From Pseudomonas baltica (GTDB lineage Bacteria > Pseudomonadota > Gammaproteobacteria > Pseudomonadales > Pseudomonadaceae), in NCBI RefSeq assembly GCF_031880315.1, contig NZ_CP134771.1, positions 2,542,001 through 2,606,000 on the forward strand: 64,000 bases of DNA, read 5' to 3'. The position numbers were made by a program, and so were the translations under genes. The notes beneath the pieces were generated by a model, which was not told the DNA's origin, made no database searches, and worked only from the letters and a program-made list of their open reading frames with translations. This document shows, piece after piece, positions 55,145-64,000 of the stretch (position 1 is the first letter of the stretch; each line of letters opens with the position of its first letter).

Positions 55145-56140
55145 TTGAAACTCAGCGATATCGCCCGCCTGGCCGGGGTCTCAGTCACTACCGCCAGTTA
55201 TGTCATCAACGGCAAGGCCGAACAACAACGCATCAGCGCCGCCACCGTCGAGCGTGTGCGCGCGGTGGTCGACGCCCATGGCTTTACGCCCAACCCCCAG
55301 GCGGCCGGCTTGCGCAGCCGCCACACGCGCACGCTGGGCTTCATCCTGCCTGATCTCGAGAACCCCAGTTACGCGCGGATCGCCAAGATCCTCGAGCAGC
55401 GCGCCCGCGCCAAGGGTTATCAACTGCTGATCGCCAGCTCCGATGACGACCCCGCCAGCGAGCGCCAGCTGCAGCAGTTGTTTCGCGCCAGGCGGTGCGA
55501 CGCCTTGTTCGTGGCCACCTGCCTGCCCGCCGAAGACGACAGCTACCAGTTGCTGCAAAGCAAAGGTACACCGGTGATCGGCATCGACCGGTGCCTCGAT
55601 CCGCGGCATTTCTGTTCGGTCATCAGCGATGACCGCAACGCCAGCCTGCAACTGACTCGCAGCTTGTTGCACCCCGCGCCGCGGCATATCGCGCTGATCG
55701 GCGCGCGGCCAGAGCTGAGCGTCAGCCAGGAGCGGACCTGCGGCTTTCAGGAAGCCCTCGAAGGCTTCGATGGCAACGTCCTGCTGCAACATGGCGAGGC
55801 CTTCAGCCGTGAATGCGGGCGGCAGTTGATGAGCGACCTGCTGCAACATCTGGGGCAACTACCGGATGCGCTGGTGACCACTTCCTACGTGCTGCTGCAG
55901 GGGGTGTTCGACATCCTGCAGGGCCTCAAGCTCGATACGCAACCGCTGCACCTGGCCACTTTCGGCGACACGCAACTGCTGGATTTTCTGCCGTTGCCGG
56001 TCAACGCCATGGCCCAGCAGCACGAGCTGATCGCCGAACAGGCGTTGGCACTGGCGCTGGCAGCCATCGAGCAGAATACCTACGACACGGGCGTGCACGC
56101 GATTGCCCGGACCTTCAAGCAGCGCATTGCCGAGGCCTGA
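55145..56140 (+). CDS. cra: Fructose repressor Cra/FruR (LacI family)
   Basis: The 331-residue regulator has an N-terminal LacI helix-turn-helix (LSDIARLAGVSVTTASYVINGKAEQQRISAATVERV) and a periplasmic-binding-protein-like core, matching Cra with its extended linker (FTPNPQAAGLRSRHTRTLGFILPD). It uses a TTG start at 55145 behind AAGGAAAA, as is common for Pseudomonas cra. It is divergent from fruBKA and represses it until fructose 1-phosphate binds. The TatD gene starts three bases later and may be co-transcribed. Confidence 0.92.
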   Translation: MKLSDIARLAGVSVTTASYVINGKAEQQRISAATVERVRAVVDAHGFTPNPQAAGLRSRHTRTLGFILPDLENPSYARIAKILEQRARAKGYQLLIASSDDDPASERQLQQLFRARRCDALFVATCLPAEDDSYQLLQSKGTPVIGIDRCLDPRHFCSVISDDRNASLQLTRSLLHPAPRHIALIGARPELSVSQERTCGFQEALEGFDGNVLLQHGEAFSRECGRQLMSDLLQHLGQLPDALVTTSYVLLQGVFDILQGLKLDTQPLHLATFGDTQLLDFLPLPVNAMAQQHELIAEQALALALAAIEQNTYDTGVHAIARTFKQRIAEA

Positions 56141-56142
56141 GC

Positions 56143-56955
56143 ATGCGCCTGATCGACACCCACACCCACCTGGATTTTCCCGATTTCGACGCCGATCGAC
56201 CCGCGCTGCTGGCCCAGGCGCAAGCCTTGGGGATCGAGCGTGTGGTCGTGCTGGGCGTCGAGCACGGCAACTGGCAACGGGTGTGGGACGGGGTCAAGGC
56301 CGATGCTCGCCTGTGTGCCGCGCTGGGAATGCATCCGGTGTATCTCGATACGCATCGCCCGGAGCACTTGGAGCACCTGCGCGAGTGGCTGGAACGTCTG
56401 GCCGGTGATCCGCAGCTCTGCGCGGTGGGAGAATTCGGCCTGGATTACTATTTGCCCGAGCTCGACCGCGAACGTCAGCAGGCGTTGTTCGAAGCACAGT
56501 TGCAGCTGGCCGCCGACTTCGAGTTGCCGGCATTGCTGCATGTGCGCCGCAGCCACGCGCCAGTGACGGCCGCGCTCAAGCGCTTCAAGCTCAAGCGCGC
56601 GGGGGTTATCCATGCGTTTTCAGGCAGTCGGGAAGAAGCGCGAGAATATCTGAAGCTGGGTTTCAAGCTGGGCCTGGGCGGTGCAGCGACCTGGCCCCAG
56701 GCGCTGCGCTTGCGCAAGGTGATCGCCGAGTTGCCGCTGGACAGCGTGGTGCTGGAAACCGACTCGCCGGACATGGCCCCGGCGATGTTTTCAGGGGTGC
56801 GCAACAGCCCGGTGCATTTGCCGGCCATCTGTGAGGCCCTGGCCGAGATCATGGGCTGTACGGCTGACGCGCTGGCCGAGGCCAGTAGCGCCAATGCCTG
56901 TGAGTTGTTCGGCTGGGATATTGAAGCTCCCACAGGGAGCTCGGCGGGTCAGTAA
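56143..56955 (+). CDS. TatD-family metal-dependent hydrolase
   Basis: The 270-residue TIM-barrel hydrolase has the metal motif DTHTHLDF at the N-terminus, the glutamate in AVGEFGLDYY, histidines in LLHVRRSH and VIHAFSG, and the late aspartate in LETDSPDMAP. TatD proteins are Mg-dependent DNases or deacylases; the substrate is not settled. The ATG at 56143 lies three bases after the cra stop. Its end overlaps the convergent ampE stop by seven bases. Confidence 0.9.
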   Translation: MRLIDTHTHLDFPDFDADRPALLAQAQALGIERVVVLGVEHGNWQRVWDGVKADARLCAALGMHPVYLDTHRPEHLEHLREWLERLAGDPQLCAVGEFGLDYYLPELDRERQQALFEAQLQLAADFELPALLHVRRSHAPVTAALKRFKLKRAGVIHAFSGSREEAREYLKLGFKLGLGGAATWPQALRLRKVIAELPLDSVVLETDSPDMAPAMFSGVRNSPVHLPAICEALAEIMGCTADALAEASSANACELFGWDIEAPTGSSAGQ

Positions 56956-57785
56956 AACAGGGTCCATAGCGCGAACGCGGCGTACCACAGCACCGCCGAG
57001 CGCAGCAGCAGTTCCCATAGGCTGGCCAGGCTTTCGACGCCTTCGGCACCTACCTGCGGTGCCGACAACTCCCCCGCTACCCGCCCGGCTCGGGCAATGA
57101 AATCCCAGGCGCTCAGGTGCCAGTTCAGCAACTCGTGGAGCATCACCCGGCTCACCGCCAGGAAGTTGCCCACCATCGCAAAGCTCGCCGCCAACACCCG
57201 CACTGGCAGAAAATCAAAGGCATGACGCAATTGCGCGGCGCGCTCGACCAGCGCCGGATTGCGCCCTTGCTCGGCGATCAACGCCAGCAGGCGATAACTC
57301 AGCGCCGCCACGGGCCCCAACAGGAAATACCAGAACACCACGGCGAAAAAACTCTGGTAGGCGTGCCACAGCAGATGGTTCTCGACCCCTTCGAGCAGGG
57401 CTTTCGGGGTCTCGGCCACCAACCCCAGGTCGCGCTCGGCCACATGCACGGCGGCTTGCTCATCGCCCCGGCGCCAGGCGTCGCGCAACGGCCCAAGGGA
57501 CGCCTTGATGTCGCCGCGGCCGAGGCTATAGACCACCACCAGCAAATGCACCGGCAAGGCCAGCAAACCGTAGGCCACCGGCTTGAGCACCAACAGCAGC
57601 AGCCCCAGCAGTACCGCCGGCAGCAGCACCAGAATGATCAGCAGCAACCAGGGCCGAGCCGCCAGACTGCGTTGCACTTCAAGACGCGCCAGCTCGCCGA
57701 GGAAAAACCCGTCACGCTGGAAACGCTGGCGCAACGCAGAGAACTTCTCGATCAACAACACCAGCAACAACACCAGAAAACTCAT
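56949..57785 (-). CDS. ampE: Inner-membrane protein AmpE
   Basis: The 278-residue membrane protein has hydrophobic helices near 1-12, 45-85, 150-165 and 255-275 and the AmpE-typical VVYSLGRGDIK and HAYQSFFAVVFWYFLLGP segments. It is encoded downstream of ampD with a four-base overlap. AmpE is an accessory of beta-lactamase regulation by cell-wall recycling; its biochemical function is not known. Confidence 0.92.
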   Translation of the reverse strand: MSFLVLLLVLLIEKFSALRQRFQRDGFFLGELARLEVQRSLAARPWLLLIILVLLPAVLLGLLLLVLKPVAYGLLALPVHLLVVVYSLGRGDIKASLGPLRDAWRRGDEQAAVHVAERDLGLVAETPKALLEGVENHLLWHAYQSFFAVVFWYFLLGPVAALSYRLLALIAEQGRNPALVERAAQLRHAFDFLPVRVLAASFAMVGNFLAVSRVMLHELLNWHLSAWDFIARAGRVAGELSAPQVGAEGVESLASLWELLLRSAVLWYAAFALWTLFY

Positions 57786-58345
57786 TTTACATCCTCTTCG
57801 GCACGCAACCCGGCGCGATAGCGCGCCCAGTCGAAGGCACTGCCTGGATCGGTCTTGCGGCCTGGGGCGATATCGCTATGACCGCAAATTCGCTCCACAG
57901 TAATGGCCGGCCAGGCCCCCTGCAACTGTCGGGTCAAGATGATCAGCGCCTGGTACTGCGCATCGGTGAATGCCAGGGTGTCGGTGCCTTCCAATTCAAT
58001 CCCGAGGGAAAAGTCGTTACAGCCCTCGCGCCCGTTGAACAACGAGACACCCGCGTGCCAGGCCCGTCCCAGGCAGGAAACGAACTGGGTGACCCCGCCG
58101 TCGCGCTCGATCAGAAAGTGCGCCGACACCCGCAGGTGGGCGATCTGCGCGAAGAACGGATGCTCGCTGTGGTCGAGCTGATTCTGGAAGAACGGTTGCA
58201 CCTTGCCGGTGCCGAACTGGCCCGGCGGCAGGCTGATGTTATGAATCACCAGCAGCGAGATTTCGCCTGCAGGGCGTTCATTGAAATTGGGCGAGGGGCA
58301 ATGCTGCACACCGGCGCACCAGCCGGTGGTAGGGTCCAACTGCAT
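57782..58345 (-). CDS. ampD: 1,6-anhydro-N-acetylmuramyl-L-alanine amidase AmpD
   Basis: The 187-residue cytosolic amidase_2 enzyme has zinc ligands His35 (LLVIHNISLP), His156 and Asp166 (GHSDIAPGRKTDPG), with Glu117 and Lys164 as catalytic residues, corresponding to H34, H154, D164, E116 and K162 of the Citrobacter enzyme. It trims recycled muropeptides; loss of function derepresses ampC. All key residues are present, so the enzyme should be active. Confidence 0.96.
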   Translation of the reverse strand: MQLDPTTGWCAGVQHCPSPNFNERPAGEISLLVIHNISLPPGQFGTGKVQPFFQNQLDHSEHPFFAQIAHLRVSAHFLIERDGGVTQFVSCLGRAWHAGVSLFNGREGCNDFSLGIELEGTDTLAFTDAQYQALIILTRQLQGAWPAITVERICGHSDIAPGRKTDPGSAFDWARYRAGLRAEEDVK

Positions 58346-58417
58346 GGGCTTACCTTGAACGCGGGGCGACCGGGAGAGTATGCCGGGAAGCGTAGCCCCT
58401 GTGCAGCTGCGTGTGTA

Positions 58418-60625
58418 TCAAGCCTTGAGCTTGCGCAGATTGCTGACCACCGAATCCAGCGCGCGGTCGAACAACAGGGTGTCGTCCAGGACGCGCACGT
58501 GGCCTTCGTCAAACTCCAGCGCCAGCTGAGTGCGGGTGCGTTCCAGGACTTTCATGCCGGTGCGGTTGACGAAAATGTACTTGCCGGTGGACTCGATGAT
58601 GGCCGTCAGCTTGCAGCGCAGGGTGAACTCGTCATCTTCGCGGATTTCGATCCAACTGCCCAGGCGCAGCTTGTCGACCTCCACCAGCCCGGCATCGTCA
58701 TCGGCCAGGGCGATTTGCGCGTCGGCCGCCAGCGTCTCGGTGCCTTCGAGCACGATCTCTTCGAGTATCGCGACCATGGGCGGATCGTCGTGGGCAGCCG
58801 CCGGGTCGATGCTTTGCAGTTCACGCTGAAAGGCCTGCACATGCAGCGCTTCGAGCTGGCTGAAGAATTCGCCGGTGGCGAACGGGTCGAACGCCGAGCT
58901 GGTCAGACCGTCTCGCAGAGCCTTGAGCAAGCCCGGTACGAGCTCCAGCAGGCGCATGCGCGCGGCCGGTTCGTCATGGGGCTCGACGCTCCAGATCAAG
59001 TCGTCCATGGTGCGCAGGCCGCTGGCCCATTCAGGCGATTTGACGCCGTGCTTGAGGCACACCAGCAGCAGGACCTTGCTCCATGCCTCTTCCAGCAAAC
59101 GCACCACCACCTCGGGTAGGGTCTTGCCGAACAATCGCTGGTTCAGCTCGACCTGCACCAGGCGCCGTGCAAGGTCGGCCTTGGCCCGACCTTCTTCGGC
59201 ATCGCGGGTACGTTGTTCGAGGAGCTCGCTGCGACGGCGCTCGTCGGCGCTGAAGGCGAGAAAATCCACCAGCAGCTCGGAAAACAGCGCCGGATCATCG
59301 ACAAAATCATTGAGCAGGCGCTGGACGATCTGCTCGATGCGCATATAGAGGCTGTCGCGCTGGTGATCGTCACGCCCACCCCAGCCCATCGCCGCCGAAG
59401 CGATTTCGTTGAGCAGACGGCGCGCGGGATGGCTGCCGCGGGAGAAAAAGCTCTTGTCCAGCACCGCCACCTTGAGCATCGGAATCTGCAAGCGGCCGAT
59501 CAGCAACTTGAGAGAATCCGGCAGGCTGCCGTCGTCGAGGATGAACTCGAACAGCATGGCGATCAGATTGATGACGTCTTCGTCGACCACCCCCACCACG
59601 CGAAACTTGCCGCTCTTGACGCTGACCCGGGTCAGCAGCTGTTCGAGCTGAGACCGCAGGTCGAAATCGTCCTGGTGCGCGAGCGCGTTCGGCACGTATT
59701 GCTGCAAGTGCGACAGCAGGCGCATGAGGTCGTTGGTGGAGATGGGCTGCGGCTCGCTGTGGCTTTCCATCTTCGGCGCGACAGTGCCACGCAGGCCGTG
59801 AATCAGATCCTGCAGCGCGGTGAAGACTTCCTGCACCGCCTGGTCCGGCGGCGGCTGGGGTGCGCCACCGCTGGTGGGGATGTCGTTGTTGCTGCGCGGG
59901 CGCGGTGGCGGACGATCTTCGGCTCGGCGAGTCGGCGCAGCTTTGAGCTCTGGCAGAATACCGGTGGCGATGAGCAACTGGTTGGCGTCACCGTAGAGTT
60001 TTTCGGTGTCGCTCAATACGTACTTCTCGAACAGCTTGAGAATGATCAGCTTGACCTTGATCTCCACCCCGAGATTACGCCCGGCCTGCAGGAAAAAATC
60101 GCAGAGCATCGCGGGGCCCATCGGGTTGGTGGAGTCTTCGAGACGGCGCGGTACCAGCGTATTGAGGCGCGTGGTGAGCTGGCCTAGCGCAAACCCGTCA
60201 CGCGCAAACACCTTGCCGACCATGGCATCCAGGGCGACAGTGCGCTCCAGTTCGTCGTTGGGCACCAGTGCGAGCTTGTCATAGCTCATGGCCGGGGCTG
60301 GCTCGTGAGCAACATCATATTGACCGATACGAACGAAGGCTTCATAGAACTTGTCCAGAAACCCTCGTTCGATGCTCTTTCGCTTGAGGCGCAAGTCGCG
60401 CATGGCTTCGAAAAAGTTGTTTTGATCGACGTTGTTCTGGGCCTTGTCGGCCATCTCGAACAAGGTATCGTCGGCATTGTCGAACAATGCCTGCAGGGCA
60501 TGCTTCAACTGTTGTGCGGCTTTATCACGCACCTGCAGAAGGACCACAGGCAAACGAGCAAGCGGCGCACTAGCTGCCTGTTCGGCTGCTTTGTTCAATG
60601 GCACCACTTTACCGTCGTTCTGCAT
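58418..60625 (-). CDS. DUF1631 family protein
   Basis: The 735-residue cytosolic protein is largely helical and matches DUF1631, whose biochemical function is unknown (annotated at times as thymidine-phosphorylase-like, without support). Features are a charged proline-rich linker near residues 230-255 (RRAEDRPPPRPRSNNDIP) and a C-terminal beta-rich part (LRLGSWIEIREDDEFTLRCKLTAIIESTGKYIFVN) that resembles a PilZ-like barrel. AGGGGGC precedes the ATG at 60625; a longer start at 60748 has no ribosome site. It lies between ampD and nadC, as in other Pseudomonas. Confidence 0.8.
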   Translation of the reverse strand: MQNDGKVVPLNKAAEQAASAPLARLPVVLLQVRDKAAQQLKHALQALFDNADDTLFEMADKAQNNVDQNNFFEAMRDLRLKRKSIERGFLDKFYEAFVRIGQYDVAHEPAPAMSYDKLALVPNDELERTVALDAMVGKVFARDGFALGQLTTRLNTLVPRRLEDSTNPMGPAMLCDFFLQAGRNLGVEIKVKLIILKLFEKYVLSDTEKLYGDANQLLIATGILPELKAAPTRRAEDRPPPRPRSNNDIPTSGGAPQPPPDQAVQEVFTALQDLIHGLRGTVAPKMESHSEPQPISTNDLMRLLSHLQQYVPNALAHQDDFDLRSQLEQLLTRVSVKSGKFRVVGVVDEDVINLIAMLFEFILDDGSLPDSLKLLIGRLQIPMLKVAVLDKSFFSRGSHPARRLLNEIASAAMGWGGRDDHQRDSLYMRIEQIVQRLLNDFVDDPALFSELLVDFLAFSADERRRSELLEQRTRDAEEGRAKADLARRLVQVELNQRLFGKTLPEVVVRLLEEAWSKVLLLVCLKHGVKSPEWASGLRTMDDLIWSVEPHDEPAARMRLLELVPGLLKALRDGLTSSAFDPFATGEFFSQLEALHVQAFQRELQSIDPAAAHDDPPMVAILEEIVLEGTETLAADAQIALADDDAGLVEVDKLRLGSWIEIREDDEFTLRCKLTAIIESTGKYIFVNRTGMKVLERTRTQLALEFDEGHVRVLDDTLLFDRALDSVVSNLRKLKA

Positions 60626-60943
60626 GCTTGCCCCCTGCCAGAGTAAATTCGGAACCCAATATGAGAGATCGTTCACTGCAAGCCCTGGCATCCACGCACC
60701 GCGCACCTGCTGAGCACTCTTTGGCAGAGTTGAACAGCAAAAGTTCACGGATCATGGAAGAAACGTCAAAGACGTGACGTCAATAACTAGGCGCGCATTA
60801 TTATGCTAAATGCCTGTGGCTTGCCAGTGCCTTCACTGCAAAGGACACCTGCTGAGTGATAGACCACAAAACAAAAATAAAGTTGATCGAATACCGACCA
60901 AAGGCACGATTTTTTCCGGCGCATAGTGGCCATATGCCAAAGG

Positions 60944-60972
60944 TTACCTCCCTGCAGTTTGCTGCCTATAAT
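60944..60972 (+). promoter_or_regulatory. Sigma-70 promoter of nadC
   Basis: A perfect TATAAT box (60967-60972) is preceded, after 17 bases, by TTACCT, a moderate -35 element. It lies 27 bases before the nadC ATG. The rest of the 373-base gap from 60626 shows nothing else I can name. Confidence 0.55.
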
Positions 60973-60998
60973 CGCCGCACTTGTTCAGGGAGCCCGCC

Positions 60999-61847
60999 AT
61001 GCCGAATCTACGCCTCGCCGACCTCACCGCCGAAATCGAAGCCAATGTGCGTCGCGCATTGCTCGAGGACGTCGGCAGTGGCGATATCACTGCTCAGTTG
61101 ATCCCCGCCGAGCGCCTGGCCAAGGCCACGATCATCACCCGAGAAGACTGCACCATCAGCGGTACTGCCTGGGTCGACGCAGTATTCCGCCAGCTGGATC
61201 CGCGTGTTGCGGTGCACTGGCAGGTCAGTGACGGCCAGCGTGCCACGGCCAATCAACCACTGTTCCACCTCGAAGGCCCGGCACGTTCGCTGCTGACCGG
61301 CGAGCGCACGGCGCTGAACTTCCTGCAGATGCTTTCGGCCGTGGCCACCCGCGCGCAGTATTTCGCCGACAAGGTCGCCGATACTCAGGTGAAATTACTC
61401 GATACCCGCAAGACCCTGCCCGGCCTGCGCCTGGCACAGAAATACGCCGTCACCTGCGGCGGCTGCCATAACCACCGCATCGGCCTGTACGACGCCTTCC
61501 TGATCAAGGAAAACCACATCGCGGCCTGCGGCGGCATCGCCCTGGCGATCAGCGCCGCCCACCGCATTGCCCCAGGCAAACCGGTGGAAATCGAAGTCGA
61601 GAGCCTGGCCGAACTGAAGGAAGCGCTGGATGCCGGAGCCGACATCGTCATGCTCGACGAGCTCAGCCTCGACGACATGCGCGAAGCGGTGCGCCTCAAT
61701 GCCGGCCGCGCCAAGCTCGAAGCCAGCGGCGGCATCAATGACAGCACCCTGCGGGTGATTGCCGAAACCGGCGTCGATTACATCTCCATCGGTGCCATGA
61801 CCAAGGATGTCAAAGCCGTGGACCTGTCGATGCGCTTGAGCCTGTAA
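60999..61847 (+). CDS. nadC: Quinolinate phosphoribosyltransferase
   Basis: The 282-residue cytosolic enzyme turns quinolinate and PRPP into nicotinate mononucleotide in NAD synthesis. Visible family signatures are [41 protein letters not shown] with PRPP/quinolinate-binding residues, and [31 protein letters not shown] at the C-terminus. Start ATG 60999 follows AGGGAG. A weak hairpin GCCTGAG/CTCAGGC follows the stop. Confidence 0.96.
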   Translation: MPNLRLADLTAEIEANVRRALLEDVGSGDITAQLIPAERLAKATIITREDCTISGTAWVDAVFRQLDPRVAVHWQVSDGQRATANQPLFHLEGPARSLLTGERTALNFLQMLSAVATRAQYFADKVADTQVKLLDTRKTLPGLRLAQKYAVTCGGCHNHRIGLYDAFLIKENHIAACGGIALAISAAHRIAPGKPVEIEVESLAELKEALDAGADIVMLDELSLDDMREAVRLNAGRAKLEASGGINDSTLRVIAETGVDYISIGAMTKDVKAVDLSMRLSL

Positions 61848-62057
61848 CGCAAATTGGGCCTGAGAGCCGCCCCCCGCCTCAGGCACTCCTGCTTACTGCT
61901 TGCGACACCGCTGGACAATCGTGGTCGTCCTGATAGCGCGGATATTGCGGATATTGCGGATCAGACAACACGACCAACCTGGACGGCATCGCTGCTATTT
62001 CTGCAGGCTGCTAGGTACCGACTATTGATCGATCTTGATCGCCATGATGTGGCGCGC

Positions 62058-62279
62058 TCAAGCACTCCCCCACATCAGCAGAGCAGCGATCGCGAACAAG
62101 CCTACCGACACTGCCGTCGACGCCCGTCCTACCCACTGGATGGGCTGGCGGCAGTCATGCCACCAACTGTGGTCAGGCTGCGCCTGAGCGTGCAGTTCCA
62201 TGAACATCGCCGTCAATCCCACCAAGGGAATCGCCAGCCCCAGCGCCAGATAGCGGGTCAAGGTGTAGGTCGTTTCCAT
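62058..62279 (-). CDS. Small membrane protein, unknown function
   Basis: The 73-residue protein has two hydrophobic helices (YLALGLAIPLVGLTAMFMEL and VSVGLFAIAALLMW) and a Trp/His-rich loop between them. The ATG at 62279 has AGGGGA at a good distance; a GTG 18 bases earlier is possible. I recognise no family. The gene stands alone between nadC and the next small gene. Confidence 0.6.
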   Translation of the reverse strand: METTYTLTRYLALGLAIPLVGLTAMFMELHAQAQPDHSWWHDCRQPIQWVGRASTAVSVGLFAIAALLMWGSA

Positions 62280-62461
62280 CGATTGCGTCCCCTGCACGTT
62301 GTTGTGCTCTGGGGACTTAGTGCGAGGCTCGGGAGGAAAGTTTCCGGAGGCGACGAATGGTGGCCTGACGCGCTTGATCGGGTGACGCTAACGGGCAATC
62401 CAACCGCACTCCTCCCCCCCAGCGCAGTCCCACTGTTTTTAGGACCTTCAAGGGTAGGCAG

Positions 62462-62656
62462 ATGGCAATTTCAGTGAAGAAACTCAGCGGCGATGAAATC
62501 CCGGAGCATCTGCGCGCACAGGACCCGACAGCCGACGTGGTTTTCCAGGTCGAGGGGGCAGATGGGCAAATCCATTATCGACATACGGATGTGGCAGCGG
62601 CGGCGTTGGCGGTGGAGCTGAGCGAGCAGGAGAAGCACGACTCAGGCGGTGACTAG
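62462..62656 (+). CDS. Small conserved-looking protein, unknown function
   Basis: The 64-residue acidic, soluble protein has no signal peptide or helix pair. AGGG lies a few bases before its ATG. It overlaps the convergent gene at 62642 by 15 bases. I see no motif and give no function. Confidence 0.55.
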   Translation: MAISVKKLSGDEIPEHLRAQDPTADVVFQVEGADGQIHYRHTDVAAAALAVELSEQEKHDSGGD

Positions 62657-62905
62657 CAACCAGGCTTCGACGACACGGTGGTCCAGGTCTTCCCAATCAG
62701 CCATACCGATCACGCGGGTGGTATTGAGGCCACGCAGATAGCCTCTCAGTTGCTGCCCGGCCTCTTGTCGGGCTGCAGGTTCGGCCAGTTCGTCGTGCAG
62801 GACACGTTCATATTGCTCGAGATACTCATCGACCCGATCACGGTATTCAGGCAAGACGGCTTCACGAATGCGGTCGAAGGTACGGCGTTTTTGCGGCGCG
62901 TTCAC
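62642..62905 (-). CDS. Small helical protein, unknown function
   Basis: The 87-residue protein is rich in charged residues and probably all helical (IREAVLPEYRDRVDEYLEQYERVLHDE). It has no known motif. The start at 62905 lies behind AGAGAGG on the minus strand. It ends inside the 3' end of the convergent gene at 62462. Confidence 0.55.
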   Translation of the reverse strand: MNAPQKRRTFDRIREAVLPEYRDRVDEYLEQYERVLHDELAEPAARQEAGQQLRGYLRGLNTTRVIGMADWEDLDHRVVEAWLLVTA

Positions 62906-63020
62906 ATTGGCCTCTCTTGGGTGGTGGCGGGAAGCTGGTCTGAGTGTAGAGCAACGATGGCCGCGTCCGAAAGAGGCTTGAATCTATAGCCGCTATTGGT
63001 CTTTGCAATACGCCTGCCCG

Positions 63021-64000
63021 TCAGCAGCTCTCCCGCTCTATCACCTCGCAACCCAGCAGATTCAAACGCCGCACCTCCCCTTCAAGCGCCAGCACGCCGA
63101 GGCTTTCCAGCACCCGGGTGGCCGCCAGCACGCCAATCTCCAGCGCCGGCGGCTTGAGGGTACTGAGGCTCGGCATCAGCATCTGCGCGAAGGGGAAATC
63201 ACCAAAGCCCAGAATCGCGCAATCGCCAGGAATGCTCAGACCCGCACGCTGCCCGGCCAGCAAGCCGCCGGCGGCGAGGTTGTCGTTGGCGAAGATGATG
63301 GCGTCCGGCGGCTCGGCACTGGCCATGAGTGCCTGCATCGCCTGCTTGCCGGCTTCGAGGGGAGGATTGGCGGCATCGGGGGTGAACACCTGGGGCGTCA
63401 AGCCGAACTCGGCCAGCGTCGCGGCGTACCCCTCGCTGCGCTCCACTGCACTGAGGTCGCCAGGGGCACTGTTGAGCACATAGGCGATACGCCGATAGCC
63501 CTTGGCATACAGGTAGCGCGCGCTCTGAACCCCGACTTCATGGTGGGAGAAGCCGATCTGTACCGGCGCGCGCTCGGGTTGATAGTCCCAGGTTTCGATC
63601 AACGGGATGTCGGCCTGGGCGAGCATCTTTTCCGTGGCGGGCGAATGAAAGTGTCCTGTCACCACCAAGGCCGCCGGCGACCAGCCTAGAAAGGCCCGCA
63701 CTGCGCTTTCTTCCTTGTCCTGATCGAAATAGCTCGAGGCCAGCAGCGTCTGGTAGCCATGGCGGCTCAGAGTATCGCTGAAGCCCTGCAGGGTATTGGC
63801 GAAGATCGGCCCGGAGATGTTGGGCACCACCATGCCGACGATACGCCCGCGCGCCGACGCCAGGCCACCCGCCACCAGATTGGGCACATAACCGAGCTCG
63901 GCTACCGCTGCGGCGATCTTCTCGCGTTGCTCGGGCGAGACCTGATCAGGCTGATTGAAGTAGCGCGAAATCATCATCGTCGACACCCCCAGATGCGCCG
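63021..64000 (-). CDS. LacI-family transcriptional regulator (5' end outside the window)
   Basis: At least 326 residues are visible. The left part of the LacI helix-turn-helix is cut, but its recognition part AHLGVSTMMISRYFNQPDQVS is present, followed by the hinge and a periplasmic-binding-protein-like ligand domain (GRIVGMVVPNISGPIFANTLQGFSDTL, AIIFANDNLAAGGLLAGQRAGL, ILGFGDFPFAQMLMPSLSTL). Such proteins repress sugar or sugar-acid genes. The ATG at 63986 is inside the DNA-binding domain, so the true start lies beyond 64000. The target is unknown. Confidence 0.88.
   Translation of the reverse strand, partial: AHLGVSTMMISRYFNQPDQVSPEQREKIAAAVAELGYVPNLVAGGLASARGRIVGMVVPNISGPIFANTLQGFSDTLSRHGYQTLLASSYFDQDKEESAVRAFLGWSPAALVVTGHFHSPATEKMLAQADIPLIETWDYQPERAPVQIGFSHHEVGVQSARYLYAKGYRRIAYVLNSAPGDLSAVERSEGYAATLAEFGLTPQVFTPDAANPPLEAGKQAMQALMASAEPPDAIIFANDNLAAGGLLAGQRAGLSIPGDCAILGFGDFPFAQMLMPSLSTLKPPALEIGVLAATRVLESLGVLALEGEVRRLNLLGCEVIERESC

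Noticed and set aside
61940..61965. Tandem GCGGATATT repeats after nadC
   Set aside because: Only two to three short copies with no coding or structural context; treated as chance.

Overview
The window looks like chromosomal DNA of a Pseudomonas of the P. putida/P. fluorescens lineage. This rests on high GC with Pseudomonas-type intergenic REP hairpins, and on many genes whose sets and local orders I know from that genus: roxSR, the dppA paralogues-opdP-dppBCDF block, prfC, an OpuC-type osmoprotectant transporter, speC, the piuC/piuA/piuB iron genes, fruBKA with cra, ampDE and nadC. The species assignment is from memory of gene order; no search was run.

Layout. 1-1.4 kb: the start of kdgD (sugar-acid catabolism) and a GntR/FadR-type regulator, with matching operator-like sites in front of both. 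1.4-6 kb: an SbmA/BacA-like ABC exporter, the redox two-component system roxSR and a periplasmic SIMPL protein. 6-6.3 kb: four head-to-tail copies of a 65-bp REP unit. 6.3-18.7 kb: a di/oligopeptide uptake locus with four DppA-type binding proteins, an OprD-family porin and the DppBCDF membrane complex. 18.9-32.2 kb: the accessory region and most interesting part, a compact lipopeptide-type biosynthesis and export operon (fatty acyl-AMP ligase with a frameshift, acyl-CoA-dehydrogenase-like enzyme, acyl carrier protein, one-module NRPS C-A-T-TE with a glycine-type specificity code, SRPBCC protein, an RND exporter fused to a LolA-like domain, an outer-membrane barrel, and a convergent TetR regulator). 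A decayed LysR gene lies beside it.

32.6-40.9 kb: prfC, a PAP2 phosphatase, the OpuC osmoprotectant operon and speC. 41-47.6 kb: iron acquisition (Sel1 protein, PiuC, PiuA receptor behind a Fur box, PiuB-type flavoprotein). 47.5-49 kb: a small AT-rich bacteriocin island (nuclease-immunity pair) bounded by a 113-bp direct repeat of the 3' end of piuB. 49.2-57 kb: the fructose PTS (fruBKA) divergent from cra, then a TatD hydrolase. 57-64 kb: ampE, ampD, a DUF1631 protein, nadC, three small hypothetical genes and a LacI-family regulator cut by the window edge.

How the accessory operon may work (inference): the ligase loads a fatty acid on the carrier protein, the dehydrogenase homologue may desaturate it, the NRPS couples it to glycine and releases it through a cysteine-nucleophile thioesterase, and the RND-LolA fusion plus outer-membrane barrel move the lipid product to the cell surface. 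The frameshift in the first gene must be confirmed before calling the pathway active.
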